Of a stretch of 64,000 nt of DNA, positions 23,480 through 33,584 are shown piece by piece. The notes beneath the pieces were generated by a model that saw only the letters and a list, made by a program, of their open reading frames with translations, did no database searches and was not told the DNA's origin. Positions within the stretch are counted from its first letter, which is position 1, and each line of letters begins with the position of its first letter. The translations under genes were made by a program, and so were the position numbers. The DNA is from Lenzites betulinus. Its lineage: Eukaryota > Basidiomycota > Agaricomycetes > Polyporales > Polyporaceae. The stretch spans positions 186,001-250,000 of the forward strand of contig JABYQU010000007.1 of NCBI GenBank assembly GCA_022264855.1, written 5' to 3'.

Positions 23480-23977
23480 CATGCCGTTGACTGCCGAATC
23501 TCAAAAGGTCAGCTATCACGGCATCAGCGCGTATGGTACTCACTGGTTAGTAGGTGCTCCAGTCGATTTTCAAATCGAGCAAGAACGCGCGGTGCGCATT
23601 CGACTGGAAGGACTTCAATCAGGTGAGTATGGCAGCCTTTCCGTGGGTACGTTCACTAACATGTCCGTAGGCTATGGTGGAGCTGGGATTCGACATCAGC
23701 CGAGCGGGTGTGGAATTCCGTTACAAGGTCCCCGCGCGCTGGGGTGGGGGGACATTCGTTTTGCACATGGTAGGCATCCGTTACCTCGTTGCTACTGTTG
23801 CTAACTCGTTTATTACAGGATCACAAGCATAAAATGCAGCGATCGCGGCAAAATTAGTAAGTGCTGATAAGTTTCTAACGGTTTATTATATTGACGCGCT
23901 TGTACAGCGTGAAGACGCGCCTCGCGCGCGCGTTTGGGTGGGCGAGCGCAACGTTCGACGACGTGAACGACTTTTAA
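23480..23977 (+). CDS. TIR-embedded 100-aa protein, right copy
   Basis: Exons 23480-23506, 23554-23622, 23671-23769, 23819-23856, 23908-23977 (stop TAA): 101 codons with the same exon sizes (27, 69, 99, 38, 70 nt) as the left copy. The first intron has a TACTCAC branch-like motif before TTAGTAG. Compared with the left copy, 6 codons change the amino acid and 22 change silently (plus a TGA/TAA stop difference), which is the pattern of a protein under constraint. The gene points outward, toward the host intron. Function unknown. Confidence 0.75.
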
Positions 23978-24240
23978 GTATAGGGGATCATGTACGGTAC
24001 TGTACTCGCAAGGCTGAGTAAATGATATTGGTGTTGTATGCGGTGCGGCACGCGTCCTAAGTAGTGCTCGTCATACGCGATCGGACGGCCAGCCACAGGA
24101 ACTCGTCGGACGCGATCGGAGGGGCAGGCACGCGGGGTGAAGTCGATCATGGGCCCGCGGGGTAATATGGGGCGTAAGTAGCCGTAGTCAGAAATCAGAA
24201 ATCTCTAAATGTATTCTATTTACACCACAGTATTGTATAC

Positions 24241-24318
24241 AGCTCTATAGCGTAGTGGCTCGCGCGTTTCACTAGTACTACGTTTTGCACACGTTCCGCG
24301 TTCGATTCGCGCTAATGC
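24241..24318 (+). other. tRNA-like block with Pol III A and B box-like motifs, right TIR
   Basis: TAGCGTAGTGG at 24248-24258 (A box-like) and GCGTTCGATTC at about 24298-24308 (B box-like, with a CGCG/CGCG T-stem). A partial 7-bp acceptor stem pairs 5 of 7 positions and the D-stem is GCG/CGC. The anticodon arm does not pair properly, so the block looks like a decayed tRNA or tRNA-derived sequence carried in both TIRs. Confidence 0.45.
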
Positions 24319-24491
24319 TATATTTTTCGTTGGCTGCAACTACAATAGACGCCCACCTCGCTGTGACTGCAACTTCAGACAGGCGCCCGCGTCTCGCGCG
24401 TCAGTGGCTGTGCCCCAAGGCGCCTATTTGGCTTTAAACCCGCGAAGTTGCAACTCCCGCTATTTATTACACCTAGATAGTTGCAATAACC

Positions 24492-24500
24492 GTTGTATAC
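24492..24500. repeat. Target site duplication, right copy (GTTGTATAC)
   Basis: Direct repeat of 4116-4124 immediately outside the right TIR. It includes the palindrome GTATAC, which could be mistaken for part of the inverted repeat. The 9-base same-orientation match is what marks it as a target duplication. Confidence 0.88.
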
Positions 24501-24567
24501 TCTACAACTTTGCCTGGGGCCTGACACAACGATTGAGTGAAGTCCACAGAGAAGCAGAGGAACATAC

Positions 24568-27500
24568 ATGTTCATATAGGAATGCCCTTAGCTCGCTGAA
24601 TTGAAAGGTACTCCCGGCAGAGATGGTTTGTGCCGTGTCACCAGCCCAGAACATGCCTCGGGAATTTTGGCACAGTGCGCTCAGCACTAGGGTGTATAAA
24701 CCGATATTCAACGTCATGTAGACTAGAAAGGAGAACAAGCATACCAAATGTGTCCGCGAGGAGGTTGTCTTGGGCCTCGTCAACGTACCTTGGTCGGGTG
24801 ATTAGCACTGATCCGTTAGGGCGGAGGAACAAGGATATACAGGAAATCTACAGCAAGACCCGGAAGACCATTCTGTCGGAGAGCATGTATGAGTTCACGC
24901 GTTCTGGAGTAGGATTAGCGCACACTCAAAATACGAATGTTTCACATTAACACACCTATCTGCTGCATCGCGCTCCCAACGTTGCCCTTTCTTTGTGCGA
25001 TACAGCAAGAAAAGCGTGTAGATTGCATTGCGTTGGTCAGGATCCATGATCAGAGACCGACAAGTGATATTGCAATATGCCTCCCGGTCGAGATACCCTT
25101 TGTCGGAGTGCAGGGCATTGAGGGAACCCTGTATGACACCTATGGAGCATATATCAAGTGACCTCAATCAGTTTGGCTTGCCAGACCCGTCACGTACCCA
25201 AGAATTCGCTAAAGACAATATTGGGGTCTGTAGAGTATGTGAGTGGTCAAAGGTGCATAGCAATATGATCTTTCGCTTACTGAGTCCTTTCCTGAGGTCT
25301 TGTGGAAAGTGGGACCAGTACATGGCTCGAAAAGCACCATACTGGAGGATACCATCAACGTCGTGCACGACGCTGAGCTTTCGGTCGCCATGTCGAAAGG
25401 CGTCCCGCAGCAAGCGCTGTCTTCTTGTCGGTGTATCCCCTGCGGCAAGTGTAGCGTCGAACTCATTTTCGAGAAGCCGACACAGCTGAAGATGATCGAT
25501 TACATGGCTGAAACCAGATGAAGGACGACACAAGACTCAGAATCTTACATGGTCATAGGTAATGAACATAGGGAAGTGTTCGTCCGTCAGCGCACCGTAC
25601 CGCTGGGGGAGGTCAGATCGCCAGTACAATTCCTCATCAGAGTCGATGAGTCGCGACCGTGTTCGGACAGCCCCCATGTGAGTAGCGATCCTCTTGAGCT
25701 CTGAGGGAATGATATGCGTCGTGGACAGAGAGAGCTGCAGCTTCCTGTAATACTCTTCGACCTTATTCGCCAGGGTGCGTGACTGGGTGACGAAGAGCTG
25801 GCGAGGCTTGCCGGCATCTTCCCCAAGGCCCGTTTGCCATGCACGCTCGATACCAAGCATCTTGTATAGCATAGTGGTCGTTTTCCTGGCGGATTACGTT
25901 TTAGCCCATGTGCATGCCAAGATGTAGCGTTACGAGACTTACCCTGTACCACTTCTGCCTGCATGCCCCGCATGATGTCAATATCTCGTCTTGCCGTGCT
26001 GTGTGAGGATCGGCTTACCGATGACGACACATGAATCAGTATACTCTATTATATCCTTTTCGTGGGGGCTATTACAGGATCAATGTTAGTAATCCCGTCG
26101 TTCGCAAACATGCATTATAATGTAACACTTACGATACATTGAAGACGTGCACAACGTCCAGATCGGCCCAAATGCCTGCCAGACCAATGTCTTATTTCTG
26201 CGGATGGACGAGCCAGGTATTTTGCTCAACTCACACTTCAAAAGCGTCTGTATCAAAATTTAGATGAAGTGAACATATGACGGCTCGGGGCTACCCACGT
26301 ACTTTGGAGAACTTGACATATCCCTCCAAACTATATTGAAGACGCCGTCAACGAGGCCGACTACGAAAATGTGTCTTACGCAAGGAGCACTACGTACACA
26401 AGGGCACGAAGCTTTGAAGAGCATATCAGCCTATGCTGTCAATGATGTCGTAAAGGCGCCCCGCACCTCTGTCGATTGCTCCGTTGTCAGGTCCGAGTCA
26501 TTCGGAAGTTGTGACAATTGTCGTTCTTCTATGTCGTTATTTCTGGCAGGAAATTCGCCAGGTAGCACTACGTTGTCACCCCTTCGATAAGTCGGTCGGT
26601 TTCGGTAGGCGCATCTGAAAACGGAACATAGTCATCATTAGAGCGAAGTTCGAGTCGCCCATAATCAATCAACCACGACAGAATCGCTCTAACCTCTTCT
26701 TGTATTCGGCTCCCTGGCCGGCGAGCGTGTGGCTCAATGCATCCCAAAGACGCGCGTCGAGTTTTGCATGGGTGTAGATGCCGAATATCCGAATCACTGT
26801 TTAATGTGCACAGAATCTATGCGTTAATAAAGCCCTGGTTACGGGGCGACATGCATCACCTTGCCGCTCGACCTGTCATGAGTAAAAATTGACGGAATAA
26901 GCACGGTTTTCCATCGGAACCTTCAGGCTTACATTTGTTTCGAAGTCAGACGCGCAGTGAATCTGGTACTGGAAAAAATGACACCTTTGACATGAGATAT
27001 TAGGATATATTTACATAGCTCTTACCACCAAACGTAGGTCTCTCGACATCTTCGCTTCGAAGACAGGGACGCCGACATTCACTCCCGTAAGCTTCTTATG
27101 GTTGTCGTTGGAGAAATGACCGTTCGAAAGTTCTCTGAAATAAAGGAAGTTAAACAATGCTGTCGCGAAGCCTTGACTCAAAGCAGAACACACCGGATCT
27201 TCTTGACAATGATCTTGAATTTCTTACCATCCTCGTTGCGAGCATTACGAAGGTCGCGTAGGGCGCGAGTCGAAGCGGTAATAGGCCATTCTCCGAAGCC
27301 TTCGATATTCTCCAGGTACAATGAGGCCATCAGCCTTCGATCAGCTGGGCAGGGGAGCGAATCAGTCGCAGGCAAGGTGTCGAAGTCAACGGGGGGCGAT
27401 TGCGTATGTTCTTCGTCATCTACTAGAGGCGGATAGACGCGCTCTTCATTCGGCGGAGTTGGCAAATAGGCATCATGGAAGTATGTTCGATGCGGCTCGC

Positions 27501-28288
27501 TCCGAAACACCTGTAGGTAGAACTACCAAAACATTGAAATTCATATTCTATAAACGAGAGCGAACAGACTTACCTGCAAAATCGCCCGCTGCTCTTGAAG
27601 GATGGCGTCCGTGATATCAGCAGCTTGAGCCGCAGATTCCGGTGGCGTCATCCCCAAGTCCAAAAATGTATTTCTGTTGATAGTGAAAGCGGAGACGGTA
27701 GGAGTCGCAGACCTTCTCTTTGACTGTGCCTTTCGTTTGGCGATGCCTTTGGGGTCAATGGATGAGACTCCTCTTCCTTCGGCACTGTCTGGAAGACGTG
27801 AGACGGCCTCGAGGATCGTTGCAGCGTTTGCTATGGAATGCTGGTGGGCGAGAAGTGTCGGGGGCGCCTCGACGACCCTAGCGTATGGGAGAATGATGGA
27901 GCTCGAGAAACGCGCCAGCAGAAAACTGTGGATAGATGAAAAATACTGCCCGGGCGTGGTGGGAAATGTGTTCATCAGGGCGGTTTTGAAGGTGTAGAAG
28001 AGATCGTCGTTCGCTCCTGAGCATAGTTCGCTGTCAACAAATACACAGCAGTAACTGAGACAACGGCGTACCAGAAAGAACGAAATCGAGGAGAAACGGC
28101 ACATGCTCCATCCCGGCTACTAACTCCTCCATAGGAAATTCCGAGGTTTGCAGATAGTGCTCGAAGTTTGCGAACGCCGCATCGACTTTGAAGTCGTCTT
28201 GCAAAGATGTCTTCGCGAATATCGATGCTACCTTTGCAATCGCCCTGTCATCTGCATTCGGTTTGTTGTTGATGCTCCCTGGAGAGGG
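24568..28288 (-). CDS. TRANK1-like UvrD/Rep helicase, 5' half (exons upstream of the KDZ insertion)
   Basis: N-terminal half of a large superfamily 1 (UvrD/Rep-like) helicase resembling TPR and ankyrin repeat-containing protein 1 (TRANK1). ATG at 28288. Exons I can phase: 28288-28072, 28016-27574, 27522-27194, 27134-27026, 26968-26933, 26872-26860, 26796-26694, 26614 to about 26474, a short unresolved exon near 26420, 26330-26303, 26247-26235, 26175-26133, 26068-26019, 25958-25943, 25885-25549, 25485-25281, 25227-25198, 25139-24956, 24903-24841, 24788-24745, 24686-24568. The Walker A motif GRSGTGKTT is split over two introns. Walker B appears as VDEAQDNLL, followed by the Q-rich motif WAGDTAQTISAG. 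Three exons are only 13, 13 and 16 nt. The last exon ends in FLYEH at a GTATGT donor (24567), and the next 20.5 kb is intron carrying the transposon. Only the exon 8-9 junction is unresolved. No frameshift or stop is seen. Cellular role unknown. Confidence 0.88.
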
Positions 28289-29404
28289 CATGGTGAGGAG
28301 GGAGAAGAATGGGACCACCCACGACGAAGGAGTTCGAGCGAGCACGGATGATAACTAACGGCGCTGTCGATTGTATAGGCACACAAACAGCTCAAAACGA
28401 GACAAGTTCGGACTCCTCGAGGCTTAAAGTTTGCGAACACGTTCATATGTGTGCGGATCATCCCCCGCCTGATTCCCCAGTCGACCTGAAAGTCGCTTAG
28501 TAAAGCGCACTATGATGATCTAACTAAATGCTTTCAAAGCCCCTGTAAGTGACCGTGTTGCGATATTATGCGTGTAGACTAACCTATGGCTTTCCCATGG
28601 CGATATCATTGTGACCGGCCGTTGACCCGGCCGCTACCAATGGTGCTGCGGTAGGTCCAGTGCACGGCCGCGTGTTATGCCAAAGCTATTCTTCTGGTGT
28701 GACGAGTCGGACCTGGAAGTGGGATGGGTGATGCGGCTGCTATGTATTCACTGCGCGCTATCTGTTGCACACATGGGGTCAGTCATTGATGTTAAGCGAC
28801 ACAAGGGATTTGGCCGTGGTGAAGTGCAAGTACTTGGTGGATTTCACGCCGGGAGCGCCCGTAGGTGGGGTAATCGGGCATAAGATCTGAGAAGAATCCC
28901 TCAGTGGGCGCTTCGAAGAGCTTGCCTCGTAGCTCTCGCGTATACTTCAGAATCGCTCTGCGAAACAGCGTTTTTGTGTAATACAGTACTTTACTGTATG
29001 AAGAATGTCCCTAGATACTCGCTCTCTCTTAGTAATTTATGCCTCAAATGTTTGTGCACGGTTTGTCAACTTTCATGGCCTACCTGATACGGGCGCCAAT
29101 GTACATGCCCAACAGCCCGTCCGTGGGTTTACATTAAGAATATACCAATCTATACCATGATCAGTGCTGATGACCGATGATCTTTGGACTTGGTTAGTAC
29201 ATAGTGCCACCGCTCCACAGCTATATTGAGTGTGAGAGCTGCTGTTATGAAGTGGATCACGGCTGTATTGCAGTACTCGATGTCTGTCCACTACGAGTGT
29301 ATTGATACATGCATCATCATTTGAAGATCTAAAGACCCATCGTAACAAGTCATCTCCGCTCCTTCAAGCTTCAAGCCAAGCCTCGTTAGTTTAGAGAAGA
29401 AATA
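28289..29404. other. Intergenic region
   Basis: Lies between the 5' end of the TRANK1-like gene and the 3' end of the carboxypeptidase gene. AT-richer than its neighbours, with no coding stretch or RNA gene that I can support. Confidence 0.5.
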
Positions 29405-32400
29405 TCAAAGCAAGAACACTCCGGCGCCGACCAACACCGACACCGCCGTCTCCAGACCCATCCCGACCCCTCCCCGGGCCCTCAGAGTCGCAGCTCCATT
29501 CGGAGTCTGCGATGCCGCCCCACCCGCTGCAGTCGCACTACCGCTCCCCGAACCCGACGCAGAGGCAGTCGCTGAAGCTCCCGGGGGCGCGACGACGGTC
29601 GCAGTTGCGATGAAGCGGCTCCACGCCGCGATCGTCGCGCTCGGGTACGTGTACGTCGACTGTGTCGTACCCGAGCCGACGTACACGCCGAGCTGCCCGG
29701 GGATCGCTGCAACCGCGAGCGCGCTGTTCTCGCCGCCGACAACGGAGACCGCTGCACTCGAGCTGGTCGAGTTGGAGCCGGGGGCGGACACGACGAGCCC
29801 AGTCGTGTTGCGCCCGAGGATGAAGTCGCGCACCAGGTTGAAGCCCTGGGGAAGAGCGGAGTGTGAGTATGGCGCGGGGGTACGAGCACGCACGAGGGAA
29901 GGAAGGGGCAGGGAGAACTGGTTACTCACGCGGAGGGGGTTGGTGTATGGGATGAGATGGCCCGCGCCTTCAACGAGGACGTATGTCCAGTTGCGCTCTT
30001 GATGCACGATCCCACCGCGCTCGCCGTTGTCGTCGATCCAAGGCGTCGACGGTTGACGAGTGAACCCCTGGATCCCTCCGAAGGTTGTGTTCTAAAGCAT
30101 CTTTGAGCATGTATGCGCATGAGTGTGATCAAGAGGAAACACACCTGGATAACAACTGTGTACACTTTATAAGCACGAGCTACTAGAAGCATATAGAAAC
30201 TCGCTCTTACCTTCCGTACCACGGTGCGCCACGAGCGAGTCATCGTTCCCGGAGTAAAGCACCACCGATATATTGTGCGCGGACGCATTAGTAGCAAGAT
30301 CTGTCAAGAATGCCATTGGCCTGCAATCCCATGTCAGCACGCAGAGTCCGTGCACCGCCATCATTACTGCCTTAGAACGTACTCGACACCTGTGGAAAGA
30401 TCATGTCAGGCTACGCTCTTTGTGCCCGAATAGAACGTAATAATTACTGGGATCATTGCCCTGGCTCGTAGGATCGCCCAAGAACGGGTAGAAGATTGAG
30501 CCCGTCCAGTTCTTGCTCGTCGGCGCGTGCAGCGCCGCGCGAGTCTTCGGGTCTACGCACACGTCCGTCAGCCTCCTCCTTTCTCATCATACGGATACGT
30601 ACTGTTCAGGAAGAACGAGGCGTCCATGTTCGCCTCAGGGTCGAGCGCGTCCTGGATCTGGTACACCTGGCGACATCGCGAGTTTCACGTTAGCTTAGAT
30701 CACCGTACAAGGTATGTGCGTATGGCACTCACATCGAAGCCATTGAGGTTGTCGTGTGCGACATCTGCCAATACAGTCAGCCACCGAGACGCACGAATCA
30801 CCGAGGGGTACTCACTCCACGGCGCGGAAAAGTTCACTGCGTAGTCAATCATTTCGTCGTAAATATCACACCCGTACCACGAGTCTATCGTCCCATTGGC
30901 CCGCCCACTCAGGTCGCGTTTGTGCGCGCCGCCGTCGCGCCGCATGAGATCCGCCCCGCGCGTCGCCTCGCGGAGAACAGATCGCCCGCGCAGGCGGCGC
31001 TGCAGGCGCGTGGCACTGTCACGCGCGGCGTCAGCCTGTCCCGAGACGAACGTCAGTGTGGGGAAGTGCCCGTCCTGGGGATAGGTCAAGTTCAGGTCGT
31101 ATCCACAGAGGTGCTCTCTGGGTGGAGCGATGGATTAGCGCACAAATGGGAGGGAGGAGTCCGGAGAAGGGTGCGTACTGCTCGCGGAAGTACTCAAACA
31201 CGGCCGGGTCGTAGCCAATAAGTTGGGGGTAGGTTTCGATGGTCGTCACCTGCAGAAAAGGAAGCGTTGGATCGCGGACTAGGAGCGAGAGGGGTGAGCG
31301 CGCGGCTTACTGTAGGGAGGAGTTCGAAGACTTGGCCAGACCCAACAGTGCCGTCTCCGATTGCGAACCTCGCAATCTTAACAGGGGGGTTCGTCAAGCC
31401 AAAGTAGGCCTTCATGATGTACGGCTACACGAGTTCATGAGCGGGAGATGGGATAGGCATGGACATCACACTCACGATGTATGTCCCTGCGTAACTCTCA
31501 CCGGTGAGGTAGAGAGGGCGAGTCTTGAGGCTCGGGAACACCTTGACTAGGTTCGACAGGAAGCCCATCTATGTTTCAAGTGTACGTTTAGTGATAGTAC
31601 AGAATAGCTACATCCGGCCAACTCACGAAATCGCTTCCCATCTCATCCTCGTCATGGACTGCAGAGTGTCAGTCAAAGCGCGGATCGCAAAGTGGCACGC
31701 TGTCCACTGACCAAAGCCCGTCGAATCCGACGTCGCAAAACCTACGCCACTATTCCGGGGTATCAGCAATCGGACTCATCGAAAATTGTATCCACTTACA
31801 CAGGCTGGTCAACCCATATGTAGTCCGCAAGCGAATCCCAGCTGAAGTTGTTTTTCTGCGCACTGAAATCCGCATTGATATGAATAGGACCGTTCTATAC
31901 CCCACAAGGGTGCAGCGCCAGCCAGTTTGCGTTAGCCCGGACTATCCCCGGTTCAAAAATCAGCCACGTACCTCGGACGTGAGGCCGATCAGACTGGAGG
32001 ACCCCGGTCTATTCCAAGCAGCAGTCAGCGCTAGGCCCAATTTCACCAAGGGCGCAAAGTGGGACAGACCCGCCATTGAGCCAGATGCCCCAGGGCTCGT
32101 TCGCGCGTTCATTTGCGCCCGCGGTCAGCGAACCGTTCTCCTTCTCGAAGCCCCAGAAGAAGAGCGTATCGTTCGGGTGGCCCGTGCGGCCGACCGGGAT
32201 GTTGCCCGCGAAGTTGCGCGAGAGTTCCCAGGTGACGTTCGGGAGCGCGCCCTTGACCTCGAAGTCTGCAAATAGACGGGGGTGGCGTGAACACCAGGCG
32301 CGTTCTCAGGCGGGGGCGCGTGCGAGATACGTACAGTTTTGCCAGGCTGGACTGAAGTCCCCGGAAGGCTTGCCAGGGTAATCGTGCGGCCAGCTGCTGG

Positions 32401-32479
32401 GGACGTCGCGCGCGGGGTAGGCGGCGTAGGCACCCGCGACGCTGAAAGCGAGGAGGACGGACGCGAGTCGCGACATCAT
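29405..32479 (-). CDS. Secreted serine carboxypeptidase (peptidase family S10)
   Basis: Start ATG at 32479 (a second ATG follows directly), with a signal peptide (SRLASVLLAFSVAGAYA). About 11 exons. Diagnostic pieces in order: FFWGFEKENG and WLNGGPGSSSLIG (oxyanion region, split by an intron near 32070); GESYAGTYI with the catalytic Ser near 31490; VVLYSGNDDSLVAH with the catalytic Asp near 30245; and EGAGHLIPY with the catalytic His near 29960. All three triad residues are present. Between them is a long Arg-rich insert (about 30920-31030), perhaps a processing loop. The C-terminus has a Ser/Ala/Gly-rich linker and a hydrophobic end (VSVLVGAGVFLL), which suggests a GPI anchor. It would remove C-terminal residues from peptides outside the cell, at the wall or in the vacuole. 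Confidence 0.9.
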
Positions 32480-33584
32480 CAAGCACGGGACTTGGTGGGC
32501 TGCGAAGTGAGTGGGCACGCGCGACGCCTGGGTCTCTTATAGTTCCCTACCTTGTGCTTCATGAGGCAATTAACGCGCTCAAAATTAGGTATTCTTGCAT
32601 CCAGACTGATGGACAGGACCCCATCGTGGGTCCGGCCAGACTCTGCTCGAGCGGGACGAGCGGCTGCGAGTGTGATCGTACTTCGAGTACTGGATGCGGC
32701 GGAACCAGAGCAGTGGCGCGTGCATGTGGGGGAGTCTGCGACCACGCGGCGCACATTCTTCGACGGCCAGCCGCCGGAGCGCAGCGGTCAGCAGCGTCCG
32801 CACTTATGCAATCAACGCCTGCGCCCTGTCTGCTGCGGCTAGGATGGAAGACGGACGGTGGGTATTTGTGTACAGCATGGTGGTGGACCTCGGGCAGAAG
32901 TGCGGCCCATATTGCGCCACCGTGATGCTCGGCAGTATTTGTTTGTTTTTTCGTAGCTTCTTCAAGAGGGCGGTGGTATTACTATGTGGGCTTTCGGCGG
33001 TATCATATGGCGATATTGGAAGTTCGGGTACATTAAATTGTAGGACGAGGTGCCCGTGAGACACGGTGAGAGGGCTACAGCCTACAGGCTACCTTTCAAA
33101 CTGTTTGGCCTTCTCCGACTGGGTCAATATCATGAGATAATTATAGAGAACAACGTCAATATACGCATCTGGAGCTGCCCCTTTCCCTCTTTCGCTCGTA
33201 CATTCTGCACTTGATCGCGTTCCTAACTTCCAAGTATCGCTCGTAGAGCAGGCCCTGGGCTGGTTGTATGCGGCGGAAATGGCCCTCCTGGGCTTTTTCC
33301 ACGACTAAGGCCAGTCATTGCAAGCTACAGATGGACGAAAGGACGATTGAGTGGAGAAGGCCCGTGTACAGAGTAGAGGAGCTTCATCAGCGGTCGATGG
33401 GCTCAGGCCAAGTTGCGGCAGGAAGATATGTAGCCACGCGCATAGCACGTGGCCGTGTCGGAACGAGAGCCACGTGATACGACGAAATTTCAGAATTTAG
33501 AAACGATCGAGATTCTTGCCTTGCCTGGTCTACAGCGGACAAGTCTCTTGTACCCACAGCTCGCAACCTACAGCTTTTGCAACC
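32480..33584. other. Divergent intergenic region
   Basis: Separates the starts of the carboxypeptidase (-) and DBP3-like (+) genes, so it holds both promoters. No gene is supported; open frames here lack coding texture. CACGTG-type and GCCACGTG motifs near 33447 and 33470 are noted only as possible bHLH sites. Confidence 0.45.

Larger units (their letters stand above)
4125..24491. mobile_element. Complete 20.4-kb KDZ DNA transposon inserted in a host intron
   Basis: A DNA transposon bounded by inverted repeats of about 1.1 kb and a direct 9-bp duplication of GTTGTATAC (4116-4124 and 24492-24500). It encodes an intact KDZ transposase (17773-21948, +), four unknown cargo genes on the minus strand (6780-16140), one small gene inside each TIR, and GC-rich repeat arrays just inside each TIR. 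Every phased internal gene has an open reading frame, which points to a recent or still functional copy. KDZ elements are known from basidiomycetes, where they can carry accessory genes, sometimes TET/JBP dioxygenases. I see no TET/JBP-like HxD...H signature here. The boundaries were found by aligning the two ends by eye. The exact first base could shift by a few bases because the junction AT/GG at the two ends is imperfect. Confidence 0.93.
23385..24491 (-). repeat. Right terminal inverted repeat (about 1.1 kb)
   Basis: Inverted copy of 4125-5232, with the same order of features: terminal GTTGCAA motifs, tRNA-like block, small five-exon gene, GC-rich tract. Unlike the left TIR it has a single copy of the 22-bp intronic unit. 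The inner limit is fuzzy because similarity fades into GC-rich repeats near 23385. Confidence 0.92.

Noticed and set aside
22376..23626. Open frames of about 300-416 codons before the right TIR
   Set aside because: Same cause: GC-rich repeats without stops. Their composition is biased and the true small gene (23480-23977) uses a different, spliced frame.
24241..24318. A functional tRNA gene
   Set aside because: A and B boxes and two stems fit, but the anticodon arm and part of the acceptor stem do not pair. Called tRNA-like only.
4119..24500. GTATAC at both ends as the first bases of the TIR
   Set aside because: GTATAC is its own reverse complement. The longer same-orientation match GTTGTATAC shows that it belongs to the target duplication.
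24502..24567. Reading the host exon through to the TAG at 24502-24504 (ending RPQAKL)
   Set aside because: The donor GTATGT at 24567 restores the conserved helicase sequence, while read-through ends it before the NYRSHAG motif.
1..28288. Calling the TRANK1-like gene a pseudogene because of the insertion
   Set aside because: The insertion lies within an intron and every exon I could phase is open.
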